Shown: piece by piece, positions 17,798 to 26,562 of the stretch
Numbering within the stretch: the stretch's first letter is position 1
How the letters are laid out: each line of letters opens with the position of its first letter
Assembly (NCBI RefSeq): GCF_018598225.1
Contig: NZ_JAHESF010000043.1
Location: forward strand, 1-58,469
Direction of reading: 5' to 3'
Origin: Chryseosolibacter histidinae
GTDB taxonomy: Bacteria; Bacteroidota; Bacteroidia; Cytophagales; Cyclobacteriaceae
DNA length: 58,469 nt
The notes under the pieces: model-generated
What the model was told of the DNA's origin: nothing
The model's input: only the letters and a program-made list of their open reading frames with translations
Database searches by the model: none
Made by a program: the position numbers and the translations under genes

Positions 17798-18337
17798 TTA
17801 TGCTTTCAATTTTATCAATGCAAAAACGGAATAGTTGATCATATCCTGGTAGTTGGCCTTTACGCCTTCGCTCACCAGCGTCTTGCCCGCGTTATCTTCG
17901 ATCTGTTTCACGCGCAGGAGCTTCATCAGGATGATATCGGTGATGGAGGTCACCCGCATCTCGCGCCAGGCTTCCCCGTAGTCGTGGTTCTTGTTTTGAA
18001 GCAGGTCGAACGTTTCCTGAACCGCTTTGTCGTAATGTGCTTCCAGCTCCTCGAACTTCAGGTCCATCTGCTGCGATGCTTCCAGCTCCATCTGTATAAG
18101 GGCTATGATGCAATAGTTGATGATGCCTACAAACTCGTCTTTCACCGGGTCGCCTACTTTCTGCACACCTTTTTCCTGGATGCTGCGGATGCGTTGGGCT
18201 TTGATGAAGATCTGGTCTGTAATGGAGGGCAACCGCAAAATGCGCCAGGCAGTTCCATAATCGCGGGTCTTCTTTTCAAACAGGGCTTTGCAGGTGGCAA
18301 TTACCTCTTTATATTCGACAGCAGTTTTCTCGACCAT
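17798..18337 (-). CDS. DUF1599 (nucleotide modification associated domain 1) protein
   Basis: A 179-residue protein with two copies of the DUF1599 unit. The first (about 10-85) has LFEKKTRDYGTAWRILRLPSITDQI and FIKAQRIRSIQ. The second (about 100-175) has LLQNKNHDYGEAWREMRVTSITDII and LMKLLRVKQIE. The repeated DYGxAWRxxRxxSITD core is the most conserved part and resembles all-alpha nucleotide-binding folds; its biochemical role is unknown. The ATG at 18337 leaves only 11 nt to the divergent folP start, so each promoter must overlap the other gene. In-frame codons upstream (to 18382) lie inside folP. Confidence 0.85.
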   Translation of the reverse strand: MVEKTAVEYKEVIATCKALFEKKTRDYGTAWRILRLPSITDQIFIKAQRIRSIQEKGVQKVGDPVKDEFVGIINYCIIALIQMELEASQQMDLKFEELEAHYDKAVQETFDLLQNKNHDYGEAWREMRVTSITDIILMKLLRVKQIEDNAGKTLVSEGVKANYQDMINYSVFALIKLKA

Positions 18338-18348
18338 AATTCTGAACG

Positions 18349-19209
18349 GTGCAAAATACAGGATTTTCAACAAACAAAACACTCAACATCAACGGCCGGC
18401 TGATTAATCTTGATACCCCCAGGATCATGGGCATCATCAATGTTACCCCAGACAGCTTTTACAGTGGCAGCCGCGTGCAAACAGAAACGCAGGTCCTGCA
18501 ACAGGCCGGGAAAATGCTGGCAGAGGGAGCAGACCTGATAGACGTGGGTGGCTACTCTACCAGGCCCGGGGCAAAAGACGTCAGCGCCGATGAAGAAACT
18601 GACCGCGTGCTTCAGGCCATTCGGGCCATCGTTAAACATTTTCCGCAGGCAGCCATTGCTGTGGACACCTTCAGGAGCAGTGTTGCCAGGGCTGCCATCA
18701 GTGAAGGTGCCGGCGTGATCAACGATATTTCCGGCGGCGAGCTCGACCCCGACATGTTTCAGACCGTTGCCGCCCTCAAAGTACCTTACATACTGATGCA
18801 CATGCGGGGCGATCCGCAGACCATGGCAGGCCTCACACAATATGTGAACCTGGTGCAGGAGATCATCGGCTATTTTCACCAAAAGATCTTCGCCCTTACC
18901 GCGCTTGGGGTGAAAGACATCCTCATCGATCCCGGCTTCGGCTTTGCCAAAACAAGGGAACAGAATTTTCAGCTTCTCAATCACCTGGCCGATCTGCAGA
19001 TCACGGGCCGTCCTGTGATTGCCGGCCTCTCCCGCAAATCGATGGTGTGGAAAACGCTCGGTATCAAACCCGAAGAAGCCCTGAACGGAACTTCAGCCCT
19101 GCATGCCGTTGCGCTTATGAACGGTGCCAACATACTGCGGGTGCACGATGTGAAGGAATGTGCAGAGGTCATCAGGCTGATCGGCGCGTTGAGAAACAAT
19201 CCCGGCTGA
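18349..19209 (+). CDS. folP: Dihydropteroate synthase
   Basis: A 286-residue enzyme that joins para-aminobenzoate to 6-hydroxymethyl-dihydropterin pyrophosphate in folate synthesis, and the target of sulfonamides. Motifs: MGIINVTPDSFYSG, DVGGYSTRPGA, AVDTFRSSVA, GAGVINDISGG, PYILMHMRGDP, DILIDPGFGFAKT and AGLSRKSM. The start is a GTG at 18349; the next Met (about 18427) would delete the first strand, so the GTG or a nearby non-ATG codon is used. The divergent DUF1599 gene begins 12 nt away. cdaA follows after 129 nt with its own promoter. Confidence 0.95.
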   Translation: MQNTGFSTNKTLNINGRLINLDTPRIMGIINVTPDSFYSGSRVQTETQVLQQAGKMLAEGADLIDVGGYSTRPGAKDVSADEETDRVLQAIRAIVKHFPQAAIAVDTFRSSVARAAISEGAGVINDISGGELDPDMFQTVAALKVPYILMHMRGDPQTMAGLTQYVNLVQEIIGYFHQKIFALTALGVKDILIDPGFGFAKTREQNFQLLNHLADLQITGRPVIAGLSRKSMVWKTLGIKPEEALNGTSALHAVALMNGANILRVHDVKECAEVIRLIGALRNNPG

Positions 19210-19323
19210 TCCCTTCATTGTTCTAACCTGCAGCTGGCAGAGAAGAATCCCCGCTTCAGAAAACAAAATGGTGATTCTTCGATAGTGCTCCTGCAGGATG
19301 ACGGATTTTAGAGACACCCTTAT

Positions 19324-19331
19324 TACATTTG
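19324..19331 (+). promoter_or_regulatory. cdaA promoter -7 box
   Basis: TACATTTG matches TAnnTTTG and ends 7 nt before the cdaA ATG at 19339, predicting a leaderless or nearly leaderless transcript. Confidence 0.55.
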
Positions 19332-19338
19332 CTTAAGC

Positions 19339-20190
19339 ATGATATTTCTTTTCAGGATCGGATTTTTGGAGGTAAGCTGGGTAGACCTTATTGACATTGC
19401 ACTGGTCAGCGTTCTGTTGTATCAGATCTACAAACTTATTCGCGGTAGTATTGCCGTCAATATCTTTCTCGGCATCCTTGCGCTGTATCTGATCTACCTG
19501 ATCGTGAGGGCGGCCCAGATGGAGCTGCTGGCCACCATTCTCGGGCAGTTCATGGGCGTTGGCGTGCTGGCCATGATCATTCTTTTTCAACCCGAGATCA
19601 GAAAATTCCTGCTGGTGATCGGCCGGGGCACAGAGTTCAGGGAAAACATCTTTAAAAGTATCTCCAATTGGCGCAGCAGCTATCACGATGAGTTCGACAT
19701 TCACCAGGTGATCGAAGCCGCCAAAACACTGAAGGCCACCAAAACCGGCGCTTTGATCGTTTTCTCACGCGATGTTGAGCTGAAATTTTACGTGGAGACG
19801 GGCGACCCCCTCAACGCCCAGGTTACCAAACGCCTGCTGCTTTCGATCTTCAACAAGAACAGCCCGCTTCACGATGGCGCCGTGATCATCTATAAAGGAA
19901 GGATCAAAGCGGCCCGTTGCATCCTGCCTGTCAGCGAGAACGACCACCTCCCCGCACATTTCGGATTGAGGCACCGCGCTGCCGTGGGCATGTCTGAAAA
20001 CACTGACACATTGGTGCTCGCCATATCGGAAGAAACAGGGCGCCTGATCCTGGCCAGGAACGGAAAATACCTCAGGGGACTCAAGCTCAAACAAGTGGAG
20101 CAGCGCATCGTGGATTATCTGCATAAGGCTGAACCCGCAAACTGGGAAGAGATACCACAGGAGGAAGCTGAAAGCGAATCACGCCTCTAA
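19339..20190 (+). CDS. cdaA: Diadenylate cyclase CdaA
   Basis: A 283-residue membrane-bound enzyme that makes cyclic di-AMP from two ATP. Three membrane segments (about 12-30, 36-56 and 62-82) precede the DAC domain (about 110-270). The catalytic motifs HDGAVII (DGA) and LRHRAAVG (RHR) are both present, followed by SEETGRLILARNG. Cyclic di-AMP controls potassium balance and envelope stress. The placement downstream of folP is widespread in Bacteroidota. Its 3' end overlaps the convergent mgtC-like gene by 4 nt, so no terminator can lie between them. Confidence 0.95.
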   Translation: MIFLFRIGFLEVSWVDLIDIALVSVLLYQIYKLIRGSIAVNIFLGILALYLIYLIVRAAQMELLATILGQFMGVGVLAMIILFQPEIRKFLLVIGRGTEFRENIFKSISNWRSSYHDEFDIHQVIEAAKTLKATKTGALIVFSRDVELKFYVETGDPLNAQVTKRLLLSIFNKNSPLHDGAVIIYKGRIKAARCILPVSENDHLPAHFGLRHRAAVGMSENTDTLVLAISEETGRLILARNGKYLRGLKLKQVEQRIVDYLHKAEPANWEEIPQEEAESESRL

Positions 20191-20831
20191 TAGTTAAAAC
20201 TTTTTACAAGCTCGCACCGGCTCAGGAACGACATAAAGCTTGCCAGGTTTTTTTCCTTACCCACCACATCATACTGGTAAAGCGCCCGGTTGTCTTTGCG
20301 GAACTCTTTCTTCCTGTAATATTTAAGCGTGAGCGTTCTCATCTGGTCTTCAATGAGCTCTATTTTGTTGTTGGAATACTCGAGCGTGAGGTGCAGCTCG
20401 ATGGTCCTGTTCAGCACACGAAAGAAAAACTGCTGCAGGTATCCAAAGCCCGTGAGCACTATGAACGTGAGCGCCATGCTGTAGAAGGCCAGCGCATATT
20501 CACCCGCACCCACTGCCATGCCGAGCGCTGCGGCCACCCATATGGTGCTGGCGGTGGTCAGACCCGAGATGGTGAGCCCCTCACGCATGATGGCCCCGGC
20601 ACCGAGAAAGCCGATACCCGTTACGATGTTGGCCGCCACCCGCGAAGCCCCCATCGCGTCGCCGATCTTCGATGAAAGGATCGTAAAAAGCGTCGAGCCC
20701 AGGCAGATCAGGATGATGGTGCGCAGGCCCGCGGACTTGTTGCGGTATTCGCGCTCGCCACCGATAATGATTCCAATAACAATGGATATGATTAGCTTTG
20801 TCAATATTTCTTTTACTTCTTCCCCCGGCAT
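20187..20831 (-). CDS. MgtC/SapB-family membrane protein
   Basis: A 214-residue protein with the MgtC N-terminal membrane domain: GIIIGGEREYRNKSAGLRTIILICLGSTLFTI, then IVTGIGFLGAGAIMREG and ISGLTTASTIWVAAALGMAVGAGEYALA (about five membrane segments to residue 135). A small C-terminal soluble domain (140-214) rich in Lys and Glu follows. MgtC proteins modulate membrane ATPases or adapt cells to low magnesium; the role in this group is unknown. I use the ATG at 20831 because MPGEEVKEILTK leads straight into the first helix; the ATG at 20855 is the alternative. Tail-to-tail overlap with cdaA by 4 nt. Confidence 0.85.
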   Translation of the reverse strand: MPGEEVKEILTKLIISIVIGIIIGGEREYRNKSAGLRTIILICLGSTLFTILSSKIGDAMGASRVAANIVTGIGFLGAGAIMREGLTISGLTTASTIWVAAALGMAVGAGEYALAFYSMALTFIVLTGFGYLQQFFFRVLNRTIELHLTLEYSNNKIELIEDQMRTLTLKYYRKKEFRKDNRALYQYDVVGKEKNLASFMSFLSRCELVKSFNY

Positions 20832-20866
20832 AAGATCATAAGAGGTAAAGATCAACCTTCGTTATC

Positions 20867-23800
20867 ATGAACAAATTCATACCAATGCTGCTGCTCGCCC
20901 TGGCGTGGCAGTCGTCTGCCCAAACGCTTGAGACCGTGATACAAAAAGGCCATGAGCTGGCAGTAGTGGCCATTGCCGTAAGTCCTGACAGCGCTTTCAT
21001 TGCCACGGCAAGCAAAGACAAGTCTATCAAGTTGTGGGAAACCCGCACAGGCCGCGAAGTGAGAAGTTTTCTCGGTCACGAGATGACGGTCTCGAACATC
21101 ACCTTTTCACGCGACGGTAAATGGTTGCTTTCCGGCAGCTATGATAAGACCGTAAGGATCTGGGACGTTGCCACAGGCAAAGCGCTGCACACCATGGTCA
21201 CCGAAGATATTATTACCGATGTGGTGATGGATCCCCGCATGAAATTTTTTGTGGCCGCGGGATACAATCGCTCCGGCGACCAGGATTCAGCAACGGTGTT
21301 CGACCTAAGAACACGACAAAAGATCGTGAGGCTTCCCGTCAACGCAGACGAAAGCCGCGGCTTCGGTGTCACACTCGCCATCAGCCCTGACGGCCAGTGG
21401 CTGGGATCGGGTGAAGACAACCGCCTGATCAATATTTACAAAACAGCTTCCTGGCAGAAGGTGCACACCTTTCAGTATGAACAAGGCTGGTGCGGCGGAT
21501 GTGCCACTATGCTCACCTTCAGCCCTGACAGCAAGTCTGTGTTTATGGCTTCGCATAATGGCCCCCTCAGGAAATATGACCTGGCCGATGGAAAACTGCT
21601 GAAGGTGTACGAAGAAAAAACGGAAGACCTTACGGGAATTGCTGTTAGCCCCGATGGCAAATGGGTGGCCCGCACCACCGAAAAAAATGCCATGGTGTGG
21701 GAAGAAGCATCGGGGAGGATGGTGGCCACGCTGCCGGCAGAAGAGAAGGCAGAATTTCACAGAACACAGTTCACGCTCGACAGCAAAGAACTGTTGCTGA
21801 CGTCTGACAACAACACGGCCTTCGCATGGAACTACTCCACGCAAAAGAAAACACTGGTCCTTACCGGGTTCCTCAACTCACGCGACCAGGGCGGTTTGAA
21901 TTACGATCCGAATTTTTACTGGCAGTCGGCCATCGCCAAATATGTACGGCTGAAGAATAACCTGCTCATCTCCAGAGACGGGAAAACACTGATCAAGGGC
22001 AAGTTCGGAACGAAAGTAAAACAATGGAACATCGCCAGCGGCAAAGCCGTGATGGAATTTGTGGGCCATAAGAAAGCTGTGCTCTGCTACGACCTGTCTG
22101 CCGACGGAAAAAAACTCCTGACCGGTGGCGGCGATGGCAGGATCATTCTCTGGGACATGCAAACGGGCGATTCTTTAAAAGTGATCGAAACCTATCGCGA
22201 GCCCATCTTCGACATACACTTCAACAGCGACGAAACACTCGTAGCCTCCTCGAGCTGGGACGCTACCATGAAGATCCATAATTTGGAGTCGGGCAAGCTG
22301 CTTACCTACATCGAGTTTGAAAGTTATGCGGCTTACAACATCCTGCTCCATCCGAACGATCTCTATCTGGTTGCCGCGCGTCTCGACAACTCACTCCAGC
22401 TTTACGAGATCGACACAAGAGCAGTGGTAAGAAATTTTGTAGGGCACACGGACGTGATCTCGTCGATCCGCTTCAGCAACGATCAGCAAACATTGATGAG
22501 CACCAGCTGGGATGGCAGCATTCGCCTGTGGGATGTGGGCACAGGACTGATGACCAAAAAATTAAAAGGGCATCGCGGGGCCGTGCTCACGGCTGTATTC
22601 AGCGCCGATGGAAAATACATTTATTCGGCAGGTGCCGACCGCGTGGTCCGAGTGTGGGACCCCGCTACCTCTAAAACCGTAAGAACCTTCGAAGGACACA
22701 AAGCCGAAGTTACCTCGCTGCTGTTCAGCCCCGACAACCGGATGCTTATCAGCCACAGCGTAGACGGCGTAACCAAGTTCTGGGACATCGCTTCGGGGCA
22801 GGAATTCTTCGAGCACATTCACCTGGGCGAAGCAGACTGGATGGTGAAGAACCCTGACGGATATTTCAACGGAACGGATGATGCGCGCAAGTACATTCAT
22901 TTTGTGAGCGGGCTGAAGACCTATTCTGTAGACCAGTTCTTCCAGGAGTTCTACAGGCCCGACCTGTTGCCCAGGATCTTCCAGAACAGGGGCGGCGGCT
23001 CTGATTTGAAAGGCATCCAGGGAAAATTGTCAGATTCACCGCCGCCAACAGTGAAGGTGGCCGTGCTTCAGACAGCACCCGGAAAGGCAGACGTATTGGT
23101 TCGGGTAACGGACAACGGCAGCGGTGTTGCCAGTCTCAAGGTTTATCACAACGGAAAAAGCGTTGCGCTCGATCCTGCGGCGCTGAAGCTTCCCTCGGGC
23201 AAAGGGCAGACCTTTACACTCAAACATCCTGTAGACCTGGTGGGCGGATCCAACACGTTCACGGCAACGGCGAGCAACAAAGACAGGCTGGAGTCAGATC
23301 CGCAGAGCGCCGAGATCTTTTCAGACCATGCGTCGAAGAGCAGCACCTGTCATGTGCTGGCTGTTGGCATCAACCAGTATAAAAATCCGCGCATGAGCCT
23401 GAACTATGCCAAGCCCGATGCGGCTTCGTTCAGCAAGGTGATGGATGAAAAGGGTGTGAACCTCTTTAAATCGATCGAGCTTTATACACTTTACGATGAG
23501 CAGGCTACACGCGACCAGATCCTGTCGAAGCTTGACGAGCTGGCGGCAAAAATAAGTCCTGAAGATGTGTTCATCTTTTATTATGCAGGGCATGGCAGCA
23601 TGGTAGACAACCAGTTCTACTTTATTCCCACAGAAACATTGCGGCTCTATGACGCCTCTTCCCTGAACCGTGAGGCGATCGAGGCGGCAACCTTACAAGA
23701 GAAATTCAGCCGGATCAGGGCGCTGAAACAGTTGATCATTATGGATGCGTGTCAGTCGGGCGGATCGGTTGAGTTGCTGGCCAACAGGGGGGCCAGTGAA

Positions 23801-24100
23801 GAGAAGGCCATCGCGCAGCTCTCAAGAAGCGCGGGCATCCACGTGATGGCCTCTGCCGGCAGCGAGCAGTTTGCCGCCGAGTTCACAGAGCTTGGTCATG
23901 GGCTTTTTACTTATGTGCTCATCCGCGCGTTGCAGGGTGAGGCTGACGGAGCACCCAAAGACGGAAAGGTTACAATCTACGAGCTAAAATCATTCATAGA
24001 TGACCAGGTGCCCGAGATCACCCGCAAGCTGAAAGGAAAACCGCAGTACCCGTATACTTTTTCGCGGGGACAGGATTTTCCCGTAGTGATAGAAGAATAA
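20867..24100 (+). CDS. Secreted WD40-repeat protein with C-terminal caspase (C14) domain
   Basis: A 1077-residue protein with a signal peptide (1-18, ending SSAQ). WD40 repeats fill about residues 25-650 (units such as FSRDGKWLLSGSYDKTVRIWD and FSADGKYIYSAGADRVVRVWD), probably two propellers. A linker with an Ig-like segment (about 700-810: DVLVRVTDNGSGVASLKVYHNGKSV) follows. The caspase-fold domain (about 825-1075) keeps the catalytic pair: His909 in YYAGHGSM and Cys962 in DACQSGG. This is metacaspase/orthocaspase-like and should cleave after basic residues. A signal peptide puts the protease outside the cytoplasm, so cell-envelope processing is more likely than intracellular death. It stands alone, divergent from mgtC. 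Confidence 0.9.
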   Translation: MNKFIPMLLLALAWQSSAQTLETVIQKGHELAVVAIAVSPDSAFIATASKDKSIKLWETRTGREVRSFLGHEMTVSNITFSRDGKWLLSGSYDKTVRIWDVATGKALHTMVTEDIITDVVMDPRMKFFVAAGYNRSGDQDSATVFDLRTRQKIVRLPVNADESRGFGVTLAISPDGQWLGSGEDNRLINIYKTASWQKVHTFQYEQGWCGGCATMLTFSPDSKSVFMASHNGPLRKYDLADGKLLKVYEEKTEDLTGIAVSPDGKWVARTTEKNAMVWEEASGRMVATLPAEEKAEFHRTQFTLDSKELLLTSDNNTAFAWNYSTQKKTLVLTGFLNSRDQGGLNYDPNFYWQSAIAKYVRLKNNLLISRDGKTLIKGKFGTKVKQWNIASGKAVMEFVGHKKAVLCYDLSADGKKLLTGGGDGRIILWDMQTGDSLKVIETYREPIFDIHFNSDETLVASSSWDATMKIHNLESGKLLTYIEFESYAAYNILLHPNDLYLVAARLDNSLQLYEIDTRAVVRNFVGHTDVISSIRFSNDQQTLMSTSWDGSIRLWDVGTGLMTKKLKGHRGAVLTAVFSADGKYIYSAGADRVVRVWDPATSKTVRTFEGHKAEVTSLLFSPDNRMLISHSVDGVTKFWDIASGQEFFEHIHLGEADWMVKNPDGYFNGTDDARKYIHFVSGLKTYSVDQFFQEFYRPDLLPRIFQNRGGGSDLKGIQGKLSDSPPPTVKVAVLQTAPGKADVLVRVTDNGSGVASLKVYHNGKSVALDPAALKLPSGKGQTFTLKHPVDLVGGSNTFTATASNKDRLESDPQSAEIFSDHASKSSTCHVLAVGINQYKNPRMSLNYAKPDAASFSKVMDEKGVNLFKSIELYTLYDEQATRDQILSKLDELAAKISPEDVFIFYYAGHGSMVDNQFYFIPTETLRLYDASSLNREAIEAATLQEKFSRIRALKQLIIMDACQSGGSVELLANRGASEEKAIAQLSRSAGIHVMASAGSEQFAAEFTELGHGLFTYVLIRALQGEADGAPKDGKVTIYELKSFIDDQVPEITRKLKGKPQYPYTFSRGQDFPVVIEE

Positions 24101-24242
24101 GCTGCGAGCAATGAGCCGCCAGTTTCCAGCAGTTGCGGTTTTCCTCGATGCGGCTCGCGACTTTAAAAAGCGGCACGAGGGTTGTATAACATTTTAAAAA
24201 ATAAATCGTAAATTAGTTTAACACCAACCTGATGCAACACAC

Positions 24243-24698
24243 ATGATGGTAGAAGCGAACCCCGTAAAATTTTATCTGGCGAAGTTTTTTTTCCTCGGCT
24301 TTTCTTTTGTTCAGTGGCTGGTAGCCACTACGATATTGATGCGCTTTGGCTTCGACAGCAAGAATTTTTTTACGGCGCTCGTGTTCATCACACTGGGACT
24401 CATCTTCTTTTTGATCTTCCTGCTCATCAGCGACAAGATCAAACGGGTGGCCGTCGGCAAGAACAAGATCGTGGTGATCGAAGGCGATAAGAACATGCGC
24501 TTCGACTGGCCTGAAGTAAAATCACTGAAGCTCATCCCCTACTTTAACGTCTACAAGCTCAAGATCAGGGGCAAGCGCAACCCGATCTATTTTTTTCCTT
24601 CGAAGAACGTTGATCCCGCTTTCGGCTTACTGGCCAAAGACACCTCCAGAATGGGCGAGATCGTGCAAAAGAAGAAAAAGGATTTCGGCATCAAATAA
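24243..24698 (+). CDS. Small membrane protein of unknown function
   Basis: A 151-residue protein with two membrane segments (about 10-34 and 43-64) and a cytoplasmic C-terminal part (66-151). The latter resembles a PH-like beta domain: KIVVIEGDKNMRFDWPEVKSLKLIPYFNVYKLKIRGKRNPIYFFPS. The arrangement of short helical hairpin plus PH-like domain is common among uncharacterised bacterial membrane proteins. Two ATG codons in tandem (24243 and 24246) are possible starts. I do not recognise the family. It follows the caspase gene by 142 nt and converges with kbl. Confidence 0.75.
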   Translation: MMVEANPVKFYLAKFFFLGFSFVQWLVATTILMRFGFDSKNFFTALVFITLGLIFFLIFLLISDKIKRVAVGKNKIVVIEGDKNMRFDWPEVKSLKLIPYFNVYKLKIRGKRNPIYFFPSKNVDPAFGLLAKDTSRMGEIVQKKKKDFGIK

Positions 24699-24782
24699 AA
24701 CGTGGAATTCTTTTCCCGCCATGGGGAAGAGCAAATGCGACACCGATTTCGCGGGGTAAACCTTTACCACTGGGAAATACTG

Positions 24783-24817
24783 CCGTGGACCGTGGACTAT
24801 CGACTGTGCACTATTTA
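24783..24817. repeat. Dispersed copy of the GTGGAC word repeat
   Basis: The run starting CCGTGGACCGTGGACTAT and ending CGACTGTGCACTATTTA closely matches 5084-5118 upstream of the btuF-like gene: both begin CCGTGGACCGT and end in GACTGTGnACTATTTA. Here it reaches into the kbl stop codon. Confidence 0.75.
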
Positions 24818-26004
24818 AGCACCTTCAGCTCTTTTCCCACTTCTGTAAAGGCTTTGATAGCACGATCGAGATGATGCCTGTCATGCGCTGCGGAGATCTG
24901 CACGCGGATGCGGGCCTGTCCTTTGGCTACCACCGGGTAAAAGAACCCGATCACGTAAATGCCTTTCTCCAGTAATTTTTCTGCAAACTGCTGGGCCAGC
25001 GGAGCTTCGTACAGCATAATGGGAACAATGGGGTGCTCTCCCGGCTTGATGTCGAAGCCGGCCTTCGTCATTTCTTCACGGAAATATTTTGTGTTCTGCT
25101 CGAGCTTGTCGCGCAATGCCGTGGTCTCCGAAAGCATGTTGAAAACTTCGATGGAAGCGCCAACAATGGAAGGTGCCAGCGTGTTGGAGAACAGGTAGGG
25201 CCTTGAGCGCTGACGCAGCATTTCAATGATCTCTTTTTTTCCGGCAGTGAATCCACCAGAGGCGCCACCCAGTGCCTTGCCCAGTGTGCCGGTGATGATG
25301 TCTACCCTGCCCATGACATTCCGGTATTCGGGCACACCCCTCCCGGTTTTTCCGATGAAGCCCGTGGAGTGACATTCGTCAGTCATCACCAGTGCCTCGA
25401 AACGATCGGCAAGGTCGCAGATCTGATCCATCCTGGCGATGGTACCATCCATGGAGAACGCACCATCCGTCACAATGATCATTTGTTTTGCCCCGGCCGC
25501 CCTGGCATCCTGGAGCTGCTTCTCAAGGTCGGCCATGTCGTTGTGCTTGTAGCGGTAACGCATCGCCTTGCAGAGTCGCACGCCATCAATAATAGAGGCG
25601 TGGTTCAGCTCATCGGAGATAATGGCATCTTCCGCACCGAACAACGGTTCGAATACACCACCGTTGGCATCGAAAGCCGCCGCATAAAGAATGGTGTCAT
25701 CCATGCCCAGGAAGTCGGAGATCTTCTTTTCAAGCTCCTTATGAATATCCTGTGTGCCACAGATAAACCGCACTGACGACATGCCGAAGCCGTGCGTATC
25801 GATGGCATGTTTGGCAGCGGCAATTACCCTGGGATGTGAAGAAAGCCCGAGGTAATTGTTTGCGCAGAAATTGATAACTTCTTTTCCGTTGGTCTGGATA
25901 TCAGCGCCCTGTGGCGTAGTGATGATCCTTTCTTTCTTAAATAATCCGGCTTCGCGGATATTATTCAGTTCCTTTTCTAAAACGGGTTGAAGTTTTTTAT
26001 ACAT
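24811..26004 (-). CDS. kbl: Glycine C-acetyltransferase (2-amino-3-ketobutyrate CoA ligase)
   Basis: A 397-residue PLP enzyme that splits 2-amino-3-ketobutyrate with CoA into glycine and acetyl-CoA, the second step of threonine catabolism. Motifs: [63 protein letters not shown] and the PLP-lysine region [17 protein letters not shown]. The start is the ATG at 26004 ([13 protein letters not shown]); the frame stays open upstream to 26130, but that lies inside the preceding gene. It follows a small gene by 4 nt, and the threonine dehydrogenase gene is divergent, completing the pathway. Confidence 0.96.
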   Translation of the reverse strand: MYKKLQPVLEKELNNIREAGLFKKERIITTPQGADIQTNGKEVINFCANNYLGLSSHPRVIAAAKHAIDTHGFGMSSVRFICGTQDIHKELEKKISDFLGMDDTILYAAAFDANGGVFEPLFGAEDAIISDELNHASIIDGVRLCKAMRYRYKHNDMADLEKQLQDARAAGAKQMIIVTDGAFSMDGTIARMDQICDLADRFEALVMTDECHSTGFIGKTGRGVPEYRNVMGRVDIITGTLGKALGGASGGFTAGKKEIIEMLRQRSRPYLFSNTLAPSIVGASIEVFNMLSETTALRDKLEQNTKYFREEMTKAGFDIKPGEHPIVPIMLYEAPLAQQFAEKLLEKGIYVIGFFYPVVAKGQARIRVQISAAHDRHHLDRAIKAFTEVGKELKVLK

Positions 26005-26008
26005 GGTC

Positions 26009-26320
26009 TCAGTTGAATTTCGGTTTTGGTTTAATGACGGGTTTACCAGGCTTTGCAGGTGATGGCGCTGATGCCGGTGCAGCTGGTGTATCCGGAGTTT
26101 TTTCAACAGCTTTTTCAACAACCTTCGCAACAGGCTCCTTCAGCGGATATTTTCGCCTTACGGGATTGATGAGGTTCAGCTTCTGAACGGTAAAGCTGTT
26201 AACATGCATCTGCTCGAATTCTTTTTTCCACACCTCGAACAGCGCCGGCTCAGCCGCTGAAAAGGCCGGGCCATCTATTTTTTTGCCGATCAGATATTCT
26301 TCAAAATTCACAGGCCCCAA
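26009..26320 (-). CDS. Small hypothetical protein upstream of kbl
   Basis: A 103-residue protein of unknown function. The N-terminal half ([36 protein letters not shown]) is ordered and acidic/aromatic. The C-terminal third is Ala/Pro/Lys-rich (residues 70-103) and likely disordered. The start is non-ATG: TTG at 26320 or, more likely, GTG at 26311, because the TTG overlaps a TATCTTG promoter-like box. It is cotranscribed with kbl (4-nt gap), so it may be linked to threonine catabolism, but nothing in it shows an enzymatic role. Confidence 0.7.
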   Translation of the reverse strand: MGPVNFEEYLIGKKIDGPAFSAAEPALFEVWKKEFEQMHVNSFTVQKLNLINPVRRKYPLKEPVAKVVEKAVEKTPDTPAAPASAPSPAKPGKPVIKPKPKFN

Positions 26321-26326
26321 GATAAA

Positions 26327-26472
26327 CCAGGATTTACAGGATTTACAGGATTAATGCAGGATTATTGGATTTCAGGATGAGCAGGTTGAATGCATTTTAT
26401 CTACCGTCTCTATATACTTTAAGTACAACATCACGTTAATCCTGTTAATCCTGAAAATCCAGTCAATCCTGG
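26327..26472. repeat. Imperfect inverted repeat of ACAGGATT words
   Basis: The left arm (26327-26354) repeats CAGGATTTA and CAGGATTAA. The right arm (26436-26472) has the inverted words TTAATCCTG twice, then GAAAATCC and CAATCCTGG. The spacer between kbl-side and tdh-side genes (divergent) is thus mostly a long imperfect hairpin. Confidence 0.8.
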
Positions 26473-26562
26473 TCATTTATTGTGCGAAGGGGACAAAAGG
26501 CAAAATAAAAATCGGTCTGAATTTTAATAGCCTATTCCTGATTAATTTGCCGGCACAACAGC

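Noticed and set aside
24243-24698. Toxin-antitoxin or immunity partner of the WD40-caspase protein
   Set aside because: The small gene encodes two membrane segments and a PH-like domain, is 142 nt away with an intervening spacer repeat, and the caspase protein is exported; no evidence for a pair.
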